Assembly: GCA_026874595.1 (NCBI GenBank) | Contig: CM049313.1 | Span: 20,103,508 to 20,167,507 of the forward strand | Direction: 5' to 3' | Length of the DNA: 64,000 bases | Source: Sipunculus nudus | Taxonomy: Eukaryota > Annelida > Sipuncula > Golfingiida > Sipunculidae | Shown: piece by piece, positions 13,401 through 25,400 of the stretch | How the letters are laid out: every line of letters begins with the position of its first letter | How positions within the stretch are numbered: the stretch's first letter is position 1 | Made by a program: the position numbers and the translations under genes | The notes under the pieces: model-generated | What the model was told of the DNA's origin: nothing | The model's input: only the letters and a program-made list of their open reading frames with translations | Databases searched by the model: none

Positions 13401-16380
13401 TGGATACAGATTACTGATAATGACGAAACATCTTTAACATCCGCATCTCTGCACACTGTGTGATAAAATTCATTTTAAAAAGTAAATGTGATCTTATTTA
13501 TTATTTCAATAACAGAAATTTTAGGGTTACTGCCACAATATTGTTCAGTTACAAATTATTTGTATCGCAAAAAGCCATTCCTAACAAAAAAATGATTAAC
13601 TGACAGCCACCTTATGCGGAGCCAACAAGCATAATGCAATTAATTAAATAGTACTTCTGCATTATCTACTCAAGAGTCGCTAAAATTTAATAATATCCCT
13701 GACTTTTAAATTATTTCACTCGTTACTGGAATTCAGAAATGCAATCACTATGCTATCAACCTGTGACTAAAGTTCCCTCTATCTTATCCGTTCTTCATCA
13801 GACATGTATAATGATGTCAAAGAGGTATTTCCATTTGACTGGGGTAGTCTACACATGTATATGCAACTTTTTTCCATAATTTTCTTCAAACCCGCCCTCA
13901 TTTATAAATCGCTGATGTCTGTAGAATTTTTAGAACTGTGACGTCATGTCGGACGCTGATGAAGGATTGTCATTCTGATGAAACCGAAATTGGTCCTAAT
14001 AAATGCAGAGTTAGACCAACACGTTTTAGACCTCAATGAATTTTGTACCTATGCTTAAGAGGTATCCTGCTCTAACTAGATTGTGTTGGTATACATGAAA
14101 TATTGAGATCTCTCTTGGAAATATAACAGTTTCTGCCAAGATTTAATCAAATACTCAGTAGAAATAAGCTTGCACCAGGCACGATCGGTGTAAGAAAACA
14201 TAAACATAGCATCATGCACTACCATTATAAATCAGGATGGCGACCAACAGTTAAATATCTTTTCTATTAACTCTTCAACAAGTTTACCTTCAGTCCTTGA
14301 AAATGTTTGCACGTGGTCTTGTTACAGTAAAAAGACACCTTCGGGTTGTATTTGTAAACACACAGAACCAAAACAGTATGCAAAACAAGTGAAAAAGAGA
14401 CAGCTAGCCTGTAAGCCAGGTTTAGCTATAGGAAAATTTTGTATTCTGTCAGAATAAACTGATGGTGTAAGATATAACACTCTGTGGAAAGTGAAGAAGT
14501 ACCTTTAATACAGGAAATAAGGAGATGTTTATCAGTATGACATATAATCGAGTAACCAAACTAATGAACTAGAAAACACAATAACATAATACTAGCTTCC
14601 GCATGAATTATAAATGTCCTTGATGACACGGCAGCCAGGGTCCTACAAACTTAATATTTCATATCTGGGGCGCATGATTCTCTCTCATATAACTAATGCT
14701 TATCGAAAGAATAACCCCGACTCGGTGGGATGGTATGTTTTTCCGGTATCGCGTCCGCGTCCGTCTACTCTTGTAGAATTTGATATGCGCGTGTCTCTGA
14801 CAACAGCTACTTTCACAAAGCTATGCGCTAATCAGGGTTAAAGAATCCCAGATGTCACGACGGACAGTAAAAGGACTCTTGTAATCTTGTCAAAATAACA
14901 AAAAAAGTTTACAAAACTATTTTATAACTGAAAGCTTTGTCACTCAGAATGAAACTTTATTATTCCGTGTACTTGAAGATGTATGCTCCCTCAAACTGGC
15001 TTCCGGCAATTGCATTGACATGCCTGAAAAAAGTATAACAGTTTTAAGCGAGAACATGGAATTAGTAGGGAGGAAAGACTGACTAAACAAGTAATACCTT
15101 TGGTACCAATGCTGTGAAAACCAGAAGAATGTAGTATTAAATCACATGGAGAATAGAACCAAACACCAAAGCTTTAATATTGATGATTATGAATAATATG
15201 AAATTTAAGTTAATAAGATAAGATAAGATATTTTTATTTTTTAACTGTTTTCCAACCTACACATAAATCTGTAAATATTTTCCCGTATTACCACATTAAA
15301 ATTATCTAGTCCATTAGATACATACATTGCCTTGGCACTATGCATTCTAGAATCGTTAAGAAACCGTCTGAGTAGATTATTTCAACCAATCCTGATTTTA
15401 CTGTACATCTGTTTTGAATAATAGCATCACATTGTGACATTAAAAAAGTTAGAACAGTATGCTCAGTACAAGGGGGCGAGGACCGGCGGTGAACATTTAC
15501 TAAATTTATGCAAAAAAAATATTACTTCGTGATTATAAACTTCTTATTTGCTTTAACATATCTTCATGATCTTGCAGAATTCTGGACAGACAAGATTGTA
15601 ACCTTGATTTATGTCTCATCACCAAACCTTCTGTTGTCTGAGAATTATATATATATTTATATATATATAATACCACAAGAAATACCATGGTTTTGACAAA
15701 TGTCTAAAAGGTTTTACAGTCCCTTTGCACTTTGGGCAATAAAGCAAAGGTCATATGCATAAAAGATATGATTTACTGAAAGGTCATTAAAAATGACATC
15801 CATTATAACTCTTGTTTAGTAAGTAGCTTAGCTGATACAATTGGATATATGTTTCAGATTTTCTTACCTTAGGAAACCAATTTTTTTTGTATTACTGGAC
15901 GTTTGATAGCATAAAATAATGGAGCCTGCAAATAAATATTAATACTCTTCAACGATATCGTCTAACTATAGCGCATTTTCACACGTGCGAGAAGATCTTA
16001 TTTACCAAAGAGCATCTTCAGTTCCAATCGGCTATAGTTTTGTAAAATAATTGTTAGTCCTTTAATTAAAATGTTATAATTATATGTCAAAAAGATAATA
16101 TGAAATAATTTTTTTTTTCAGTATATAAAACCTAAATTACTTGTTCTATATTAGTTTGAATAACCCAGACTGTATGAAGCACTTATTATATTGTAAAAAA
16201 CATCATTACAAAAATAAATAACAATTGGATTACATTCAGTCTTGTTCCACTTTTTTGTGTGTTTTAGTGAGTGTTCATGATCACTCATTTCCACTCTTCC
16301 GTGTAAATTACTTGTGCAAGAGATAATTTGATGTTGAATATTGTAACATATCACGAATTTGTATACAAAATACATGTATA
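13400..16380. other. Intronic stretch with possible retroelement tails
   Basis: Mostly AT-rich. Around 13945-14035 a GCTGATGAAGG...GAAACCGAAA stretch resembles the 3' ends of some retroelements. Around 15217-15240 a (GATAA)n-like run, AAGATAAGATAAGATA, resembles LINE 3' tails. Neither can be tied to a full element. Confidence 0.3.
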
Positions 16381-16399
16381 TATTATTTATGTTTACTAG

Positions 16400-16819
16400 G
16401 TATGGTTTCAAAACCGCCGGGCAAAGTGGCGCCGTCAAGAAAAGTTGGAGAGTGCAGCACTAAAATTGAACGAAAACTTCCCAATGTCAACCATCCAGGC
16501 CCGGACCACAACGACGGGGCTCAGCGCCACCCTCCCTTTAGATCCCTGGATGACGTCACCAATATCTTCAGCAACCATAGCGGGGTTTTTATCTCACCCA
16601 GGAGCCTACCAACCGTTCCTGCAGCCCTCAGCCCACTCCCCGACGTTATCAGCCGCCATTTCTCTGGCGTCCGTGGCCGGCCCCGATTCTCCACCAAACT
16701 CTGCCGGGCTCAATGCATCCAAGCCTGATGAAAGCGACCCGCGCAACTCAAGTATTGTTTCTTTACGTATGAAGGCCAAAGAACATATTGAAAATTTAGG
16801 GCGAGGCCTAACAGGTTAA
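16400..16819 (+). CDS. Rx: Terminal exon of retinal homeobox protein Rx/Rax (homeodomain C-end, linker, OAR domain)
   Basis: Rx/Rax is a paired-like homeodomain transcription factor that acts in the nucleus and specifies eye field and anterior neural fate in animals. The exon codes for 139 residues and a TAA stop. Residues 1-15 read VWFQNRRAKWRRQEK, which is recognition helix III from homeodomain position 47, with Q50 and N51. The linker (LESAALKLNENFPM, LPLDPWMTSPI, IAGFLSHP) resembles the Rx linker. Near residues 116-133, DPRNSSIVSLRMKAKEHIE is an OAR domain, preceded by the acidic DES. The DPRNSSI lead-in is a vertebrate RAX signature from family knowledge. The reading frame starts at GTA straight after a TTTACTAG acceptor, giving a phase-0 intron between homeodomain residues 46 and 47, a classical paired-class site. 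The exon is more GC-rich than its surroundings. Octapeptide and homeodomain helices I-II must lie on upstream exons outside the window. Other OAR families (Arx, Alx, Prrx, Otp) fit the tail less well. Confidence 0.94.
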   Translation, partial: VWFQNRRAKWRRQEKLESAALKLNENFPMSTIQARTTTTGLSATLPLDPWMTSPISSATIAGFLSHPGAYQPFLQPSAHSPTLSAAISLASVAGPDSPPNSAGLNASKPDESDPRNSSIVSLRMKAKEHIENLGRGLTG

Positions 16820-17582
16820 TGGTAAAGACTGTTTTTAGTATTTATATTTATCGTGAATTATGTGGCACATGCCTTTTTGTGACTTATACATTTGGCCTCG
16901 CCATCTCCGGTGATATCACCACTGCCCAAAAGTCCATATATGACATTCCACACGGAAATGAATGAAGATATGAAATGGTTGAAGCCATAACTCTCGAATT
17001 GGTTCAAGATCTATTTGTACATATGTGCGAGTGTTTTTGAGAGAATGCGTGAAATGTGTAAATATTTTCATTAGTTTCACTGAATATTTAATATCATTAT
17101 GTAATTGACTTTATCAAGTCATTTTTGTCATTAAAGTATTAGATATTTACAAAGAAATATACGATATGATCGAGAATGTGGTTAGAGTAATATATTTCTA
17201 TATAAAGTATTTTTCTTTATAAAGGTAAAGATATACCAAATTTTCTTCAAGTGATTTTTTTTCTCAGATAACAAAGATCTTATTACGTTCAATATTACAG
17301 TGAATTTAAAAACGTTAAAGGGTTTTAATTCCGTGATTTTCATGGATGAAGTTTCCTGAAGTCCAGGAAATTTCTGTATGAAAAAGTATAGATGATAAGG
17401 ATGATCCTGTATATGTAACAACTGTGTGTGTATAGTATGTTTTTGGTTCGATAAAACCTAGACACATATGGAACATTTATTTCAAGGAGGTATTATTTTT
17501 TGTAAAATCAAAATCTTTCCACAACGCGGGAAGCATTGGTCTTCTTTTTTTTAATATTGTGATTACAATAAATTAAAATAAA
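16820..17582 (+). other. Rx: Probable 3'UTR of Rx with poly(A) signals
   Basis: This is AT-rich sequence directly after the Rx stop codon with no coding potential. Candidate poly(A) signals are ATTAAA near 17133 and two AATAAA hexamers at 17567-17572 and 17577-17582. The transcript end cannot be fixed without cDNA. Confidence 0.4.
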
Positions 17583-18013
17583 GTTTAAAATGATCAAATG
17601 TAACCTGTAATCAGTCAGAGACATTGATTAAGGAAGCAGTTGTTATCGTTAGACCCTGCAGCAGATTAAAAGATTAATGATTAAGATACGTATTGAGATA
17701 GGCCGCGGATCAATTTATTGTATTATGATAAAAAAATATTAAGGGATATCGGATAATTACCCATACAGACGCATATCAGAAGCACCCGGACAAATTGAAA
17801 AATAAGTTAATTTACTGTTTCAAGAAATATAAATCTATCGGCAAAAGACCATTAAATTGTCTACCTTCCTCAATGTCCACGTATAGAATATTCCAACAAT
17901 CGAAATTTTGGAAGCAAATAAATGAAACAGGCAGAGGTTTTTTACCCTTATAGCGACAGATTTATTGATTTAATATTAAACTATAAAATAATCCTGCAAT
18001 ACATTTATATTGA

Positions 18014-18078
<65 letters not shown>

Positions 18079-18080
18079 GT
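18014..18080. repeat. (AT)n microsatellite
   Basis: A long AT tract with one GT interruption near its 3' end. Confidence 0.95.
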
Positions 18081-19065
18081 TAGCATATTATGCTTAATTA
18101 TGTGATGGATCTGAATTAGATGAGGCTAAACCGGCGATAGTGATTCAGATCAATCACATTCCTTAGCATATATATATATAATGTATTTCTATCTTGTTGG
18201 TCTCACTTGTTGGTATGCATATAGATTTGCATTGATATAAAACGCTTGTTATTGTAACAGCTTATATGCATTTGTATGTTTTGTATTTATTTCTGTATAT
18301 TCGTAGTAACTTAAATGTCGATACTGCTGAAGTATCCTCTCAAAATGCCATTAAGTTACAAGTATAGCAAAGGAGGCTATTTATTTAGTATAATATATAG
18401 TATATATATTAGAAAACCGTAACTAAAAGTAAGCTTGTTATTCTTTATTTTATTTTATTTTTTTGTAAATGTCAGCACAGATATATGTTGTTAAAATAGT
18501 TGTGAGATACAACACTTAACCCTGAAGGCAGATCTGACCAATCAGGCTACAGAATGAAGTCACGTGATGTCATGTTAACCCAAATTGAACGCTGTGTTTG
18601 ACCTGCCGTTCAATTCTCGGCCTTAATGATACATACAACCAAAATCGTTACCTGGCTAAGCAGGTTTGTTGAAACAGATTTTTCGTAACAACAAATCTGT
18701 TAGCATGATATGTTAGGCCATTCAGGCACCAATGTCTGACAATATGGTATTATTAAATACTGAACTAGACCAGGTTTCGCTGTGAAAACACGTTCTGGTG
18801 AAATAGAAACAATGAATTTCTGTTTGGAATCAGGATATACATTTTAATTTCCCTTTGCAAAACGATTTATTTTCCGAAATTGAAACTAAAAAATTTTTAC
18901 ATAGGAGAATATAGAAATGTTTATTCATGGATTTGGATCTTCTCAGGGAGACAAAAGGAAAGCAGCTAATTTATTAATGATTAAACTATGTGAAGATGCT
19001 TTCATTTCCAGTTTTGATGGTGACCGTTGTTTATTTATACGATAACTGTTCACCAAAGATAATCA

Positions 19066-19067
<2 letters not shown>

Positions 19068-19138
<71 letters not shown>

Positions 19139-19139
19139 A
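19068..19139. repeat. Compound (AT)n(GT)n microsatellite
   Basis: About 22 AT units pass directly into about 14 GT units. The same AT-then-GT arrangement occurs at 34770-34851. Confidence 0.95.
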
Positions 19140-19263
19140 TACAAATTTAAAAAATCCTGTATACAAGAAGAAGTATACAAGGAGCCAATATACAACCAAC
19201 ATGTCCGGGTTGAGAACTTACATATATGGCCTTCAGAGACATGAACTCACACATAAGCATATG

Positions 19264-19265
<2 letters not shown>

Positions 19266-19307
<42 letters not shown>
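19266..19307. repeat. (AT)n microsatellite
   Basis: About 20 AT units. Confidence 0.95.
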
Positions 19308-19309
<2 letters not shown>

Positions 19310-19344
19310 CAAAATGTATCTGATTCTTGCTTGATACCTACAGA

Positions 19345-19640
19345 TTAATGATCTATAGGTATTTTCTGTTCAGAAATGTTCTTATAATACCTCTGTGACG
19401 TATGCATAAGCTTGTTCATTTCAAAGCAGTTAGTAAACACTGTACAATGTTGACAAACAGCTAAAAACACGTAACCTATAAGGTGGCTGGATGCATTTGT
19501 GAGGAAGTCACAATTTGCCAAACGCCCTTTTTAAAACTCAGATGTCAGATGCCGTCAGATGTCCTTGTTGCATGTTTTGGGATTATTTTGGCGGACGCCC
19601 ATGTGCACATGTTAGAAACACATGGACGTTAACAATCTGC
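19345..19640 (+). repeat. Unnamed dispersed repeat family, copy 1
   Basis: Shares ordered blocks with 42090-42360 and 57690-57860: ATAATACCTCTGTGACG, AGTTAGTAAACACTGTA, GACAAACAGCTAAAAACA, then GTAACCTATAAGGTGGCTGG and TGTCCTTGTTGCATG. There is no coding capacity and no clear terminal inverted repeat. The class is unknown; it could be a MITE or part of a larger element. Confidence 0.7.
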
Positions 19641-19769
19641 GTTTAATTGTGTATTTTTATATGTAAGGTTACGGCGATTAAGTCTTTAGTTAATAAACGT
19701 CAGTCACGGAATATTTCTTAACATTTTTACTCTTGACCAGTCAATTTAGACTGCTGTGTAGAGGGTAAG

Positions 19770-19775
19770 TATATT

Positions 19776-19827
<52 letters not shown>
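19770..19827. repeat. (AT)n microsatellite, interrupted
   Basis: AT units with one GT interruption. Confidence 0.93.
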
Positions 19828-19829
<2 letters not shown>

Positions 19830-19946
19830 GACTTCAAACATTGAAATATGCTTCTGTACATTATGGAAATTTTAATACGTGTATCAAACGCAATAATCAT
19901 AATTTATTACGCTTTGCTGTACCATATATCTATATAAGTTTGCAGC

Positions 19947-19947
<1 letters not shown>

Positions 19948-19989
<42 letters not shown>
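19948..19989. repeat. (AT)n microsatellite
   Basis: About 20 AT units. The next 150 bp are also almost entirely A and T with short ATATTA-type repeats. Confidence 0.93.
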
Positions 19990-19994
<5 letters not shown>

Positions 19995-20799
19995 GACATA
20001 AGATGTATTACATGATATAATATATAAATTATATTAAATTATACATATAAATTATATTAAATATATATACATTAAAATATAGATGTATTATATTATGTAT
20101 TATATATTTTATATATATATATAATATGATATATTTAATTTATTGAAAAAAATATTCTCTTAGGTTTAGAAAACCGTACAGTATGAAGGAACTGTTGTTT
20201 TCAGGTCTATCAGTGACTGATGTGAGTTCTCGGTGCTTGTAGGGTTACGTGTAAGTACGTGTTGCCGTTTATTTGTGATTAAGTATTGCGTTATTGGTAT
20301 AGTGCCACGTCTTGACTTGTAAATAAATGATATATTATAAATATTCTGTTATTGTTTTATAGTGTGGGTTTAGTTTTTGGAGTTTGTGAGTTCTTTTTTT
20401 TTCCTCCCACGACTGTGTGTAGGTTTTTCTTATCCATACATTTTTTTATAATATAAGCTTAATTTTTTCAGTTTAAAGATTCATTTTTAGAATGTAGTTA
20501 TTTCAAACATATTGGATACAATTAATGTATTATTTAGTTTGTGAATATACAGTTTGATTGTTCGCCCGTGCACATAAGATGTGGACAGGATTTATAATCT
20601 ACTGCAACAAACGTAGGGGCATTCTGTATACCATGTACCATTATAAAATTTCCTAAAATAGACATATGTCACCTTATATAATTACCTGATCTCACTAAAC
20701 CCGTTTAAATAAGTGTAAATTGAAATCTTGCCTATTTTAGCACGTTTAATAGACAAAACTCTACGTCATTACGATTGACAATGTGGTGCATATGCTTTT

Positions 20800-22100
20800 T
20801 TTCTCAGAGAAACTAATTATGGCTTGAATCTCATTTCATTCCCATCAAGCGTTTCCTAATTTGTTCCTTACTAACCACTGGCGCCTGCAGCCTCGGAATT
20901 AGAAACATATACTATTCATAGAAAAAAGTTGGCGGGGATTTTTTTCTCCTCTTGGACAACCACATGAGCGAGGATCAGTGGCCCCTGATACGATTAGCCC
21001 GACCAACATAGGGTTATTTCTTGGCTAATTATAGGGACGCGGGTTGGCAATCGCTGAGCACTTCACCCAGGTTCAATAGTAGCCGTCTTGACACAATATG
21101 AATTTAGGTCGGATCATTTTTCTCTCTTGTCAAAGCACAGGGACTTAGTTAAGAATGCGTACCGTGTTGAATTGCCTTGGGTACAAGGATTCACTGGCCT
21201 AATTGGTTGTATGTGCGGATTTTGTATCACTTGGAAGCTAAGCCCGCGGCAACCCGGCACTCTCTGTGTGCGCTGTGTGGCAAGCCATTGGTTCGTCAGA
21301 ACTGAGCGCGCCCATTATTGCTTTGTGGTGGAGACATTTTTGATGTGTGTTCTGACGGAAACATGTGTTAGTTTGTGTTCATTAACCTTAGTGCCTGTCA
21401 AGTAATTCGTCGGGCCTGTTCTTGCCCGAGACCTCTGCATTTAATCCGATTTTCTGTGTCATTGTGAGGTCTCTTCGGAGGAGAAACTCGAAACTGTCAT
21501 CACAACTGAATAATGCCGCTTAATTAATTGGACTGTAGAGTGTAGATGTCTTGTAGCATAAAACTTGAGGAAGTGCATGGCGCCACAGTTTGTATGAACC
21601 TCGCTCACCGCCGTGCACAGCTCTCCGACCTTTCACATTTCTTACGCCTTGTCGGTTTTCTTACGTAGACCGAATTCGTCCCGGTCGACACGAGACTAGA
21701 ACATGTTTAACCACTAAGAATCCCCCATACTGCACACAAAAGGATATTTAGCTTGCTATTTTTTACCCCCTTATGTTGTCAATCAAAGTTTGTATTGGCC
21801 CAGAAAAGGACAAATTGGCTTTGTGCAGTAACTTCCGGTCCCGTCTGGTAACATTGGCGGTAGACATGTTGATCATATCGTTCAGGCCGACACCATACCC
21901 GCAAAACATGAAGAAATATAGACAACAAGACACATAAACGCAAGTTAAGTCCGGTATAAAGCGATTGGACGTTCGGAAACAATAAAATATCCTCCAGTAC
22001 ACTTTTCATTATTAGCAGCCGCTAAGCGGGGCGTCTTCCTGTGTTATTAACCTATCTATGGCAGGAAGGAATGGTTGGCGTATTCAGCAAATACCCGTTA
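20800..22100. other. Candidate regulatory or conserved non-coding block downstream of Rx
   Basis: A marked change from the AT-rich, microsatellite-filled 18-20 kb stretch to balanced, repeat-free sequence about 4 kb after the Rx stop. A 105-codon ORF (21088-21405) and two minus-strand ORFs at 21763-22009 show no known domain. This is the strongest composition-based candidate 3' of the gene. Confidence 0.4.
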
Positions 22101-24060
22101 TAATCGACCATAACTCTGCACCATTCGAATAAAACATGTCCTCCGCTGGCTTACACTATTTCTGATTCTGAAAAGAAGTCCAGCAAATATCGGATTTTTG
22201 AAGATACCAGTAAACCTGTGTTATATTGGGGAAATACAGGAGGAAGTCTTCACGACAAAGGTCGAAAAATGGAAGTTTAAATAAAAAGGTCCAGTGTACT
22301 GAAATATATTTCATGCATTTTTTTTCTGCAAAAAGGTGAAAGGTGTTAGAAATTTTTCTATCTTTCAGTCACATGTGATAAAGTAAACATAATATCATAC
22401 CTTACACTTTTACCTATTTATCCCCTTCACCCCCATCGTGGTGTATAATAGTGTACAATAATTGTCGCTATTGTGCCCGGTCTTTAGGCTGTGGTTGTTG
22501 TTTGTTGCCAGCTGCACCATCCAATCTCGTTTCTCTCTTTCTCTACCATCCTTCTCCAGGTAACTCTTGGTCTACCTTTTTTTTTCTTTTTCCTTCTGGT
22601 TTCCATGTTAAGCCTTTTATTTTTTTATGATTCCTATCTCGTCTTAGTACATGTCCCATGCATTTTTAACGTTTTTCTTTAACTTTATTTACTTGTCTTT
22701 AAAGTGTCTGTCCTCTAATAAATTTCTTGATTGCTTATTTGTGTTGGCCAATGAATTCCTATAATCTCTTTTGAAAAGTGTCTACCTTATTTGCGTCGTC
22801 TTCCGCAGCAGTTAAACTGCTGGAAAACAGTTCAGAAAGGGTGCAGTTATCTCCCTTAAAGGCTAAGTCTGTAGTTACAAAGACCCAAGCCATCTAGAAA
22901 ACTTAACCACAATCTCTTAGTATTCTTTGCATCTTTTACTGTTCTCTTAAAGATACACACACACACATATATATACACACACACATATATATATGTATAT
23001 ATATATATAAATCATTATATAAATTTCAAATATAATTTTGAATAAAGAAATCACGTGTCGGAAACCCTTTCAATGACATGGGATATAAATCATGATTACC
23101 ATCTATTATCATATGCAAGTAATGCAAACTTTATTTATTACACAGAACAATGAAGCATAAAAAATATTTGAACAAAAGTGAAAGAAAATCCAAAAGAAAA
23201 ACAATATTTGGACCCACTTTAACCGAATCTGTCAAATATGATAGAATTGTTAATGGAGATAATCAACAGATTGAAGATCCAACCTAGAATATAGGGGCAT
23301 GCAGGAATGCTGTAGACGTTCAGGTTTATGGCATCCTTACATTGGGCCATCACCAATTTGTTTTTTTTTTTCGGAATCATTTCGGAATACATCAGTCCTA
23401 ATACATCAGTCAAAAGAACAAGACTGAAGACAAGGATTGTAGAGAGAGGATAAAAATGAAATTTTAATTGATGAATACCTGACACAGTGTTCAGAATAAT
23501 TTATTACGGCTTGATCAATCAGGACTTTCAATCAATATTACAAAATTGATTCCATCACGATGGGCGTTCCTCTCACTATGTAATAAAATTATATGTAATA
23601 ATGACATCAATACTGCCATGTTTATACTTAACACTCACAATAAACCAACAGTCCGATCAGAACCTTAAAACATGGGAGGTGGGGAGGGGGGGGGATCCTA
23701 TTAAAGGTAGGAATTCAAAGAAGACCAGTCTCCTTTATAAATATGCAAATTACAGAATCATTTTTTACAGTAGACGACAATAGTGAGACTGTAACTTTTA
23801 ATACCAAATGACAAGGCACTTGCATGTTTAATTAATACTGTCCTCGCTGATGTCACTTATATCCCAGATTGGATGATAAATTTGCATCATTTAATTCTCA
23901 TGGTATAATATTATTCGTTGCAATACCGGTATGCAAACATATCTCACGTAGCAGGACTTCTTATGTGCTGTAAGTTTGAAACCCTTTAAGAATAATTGAT
24001 ATCCTTTATCTTATATTATATTTTTATGGATTTTTCTTTTATTTCTGATTCTAGACTATA
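22100..24060. other. Unassigned AT-rich intergenic stretch
   Basis: Contains short CA/TA tracts near 22960-23006 and a G-run near 23680-23693. I see no gene. Confidence 0.5.
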
Positions 24061-24070
24061 TCTTGTAAAG

Positions 24071-24073
<3 letters not shown>

Positions 24074-24120
<47 letters not shown>
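24074..24120. repeat. (AT)n microsatellite
   Basis: About 23 AT units. Confidence 0.95.
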
Positions 24121-24127
<7 letters not shown>

Positions 24128-24449
24128 ATTTCTTGTGAAAACAAACAGTTGGTGTAAGTTATTTAATTTTACACGAGTCTGCTGAGAATCGATTACTAAC
24201 TAACTGATAAAAAGTAACCATGTGTACTATGTCATTTTACTAGGTGTACAAATAATACAAGGATTAAGGGTCATTTGGTTGTATAAACAAGTTCCAAAGA
24301 CCAACAAGTTCAAAATGTCCCGTGATTGTTAATTGATTAATTAATTAACTTGTTCAATAACGAGAACTATGTATATTATTAGAATACGTTATTATCGAAG
24401 TAAGAATTAAAGGATTATATGCTTTGCGCTAAAAAGTGAAAATACAGTA

Positions 24450-25035
24450 TTGAAAGGAAGTGACAGTAAATGCGGGATGGAAAGCGGGCTGATCTATACT
24501 ATATAATATTGTCCTAAAGATAAAAGATGACGTTACATGCTTCAAGAAGACCATTGTTAGAGCTATCGTTAAACACGGCGGTGCTGGCCTGGCCTACATT
24601 ATTGTTCTGTCAAGAAAAGGGAAAATGCTAGACTGAGCCCCCGCAGCAGTGTTTGATCCGGGACGACGTCACGTTAACGACAGGCACGTTTTAGATATAA
24701 TTCACTTAATTGAAAAGAAGAGAATTAATTGACACAAGTATCACCAGATATACTTGGCTACACTGACAGTTAGGTTTCTTAATCAAAATTTCAAAGGAGT
24801 AACTACTTCCTGTCAAATAGAAACCTGCCAAATATTCTCTTCAAGGTGTGTATCAAATTATAACGCCTCCTAAACTTCCTGTTTGCCCTTTTGGTCAATT
24901 AGCCCGTGCATGCGCACTTTCCAGGGAGAGCACGTGTTTAGTTTTCGAACCCCATGCAAACTGTGAGCCGTGTAATTTCATAAAGGACTATTTTTTTATC
25001 GTTTCGACCTTTCTACCCAGCGGGGGGTTCTGATT
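24450..25035. other. Candidate regulatory or conserved non-coding block
   Basis: Balanced composition and no repeats, with a small ORF at 24848-25033 that resembles no family. Low confidence; composition only. Confidence 0.25.
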
Positions 25036-25400
25036 TGGTAGCACACGTCAATTAAATATTGTAAAAGTAATTACAAGGGTAATTCTTGTTTCTTTTGGTT
25101 TCAGTTTCTCTTACTTCCCTTTTGGTTTCTTTCCCAAGACAGATTGAACAAATAACACGAGAATCAACATATGCCTGGATTTTTTTTTAGTTTGGAAGTT
25201 AGTTCTTCGAAATTAAACACTGTTTGAAAGATGGTTAAAGGTAATTAAAGAAGACAATAAAAAAATTTAAGAATTTAAGAATTTTATCAAACAAGTGTGA
25301 GATTATTCAAATGATTCGTTCCATTAGCGCACGTAAATCATCACTTAATTATATAATATTAACACAGAAACGACTATTGATAACTATCTCATACCGAAGC

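Larger units (their letters stand above)
1..16399 (+). other. Probable 3' part of the last Rx intron
   Basis: The Rx exon begins in mid-homeodomain at a splice acceptor (pyrimidine-rich tract, then TTTACTAG ending at 16399). I looked on the plus strand for the missing homeodomain half (helices I-II, typically ending in VRVQ before a GT donor) and for the octapeptide exon, and saw neither. The whole stretch is therefore most simply intron, at least 16.4 kb long. It holds two minisatellites, a foldback element and candidate regulatory blocks, listed separately. A short, diverged exon could have been missed by eye. Confidence 0.6.

Noticed and set aside
13945-14035. Second hammerhead-like motif (CTGATGA ... 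GAAAC)
   Set aside because: Three extra bases (GAT) separate the possible stem II from GAAA, and no stem III or cleavage site fits. More likely a retroelement 3' end or chance.
18990-19244. ORFs with (IY)n or (VC)n stretches over AT/GT microsatellites here and at other tracts
   Set aside because: Direct translations of dinucleotide repeats.
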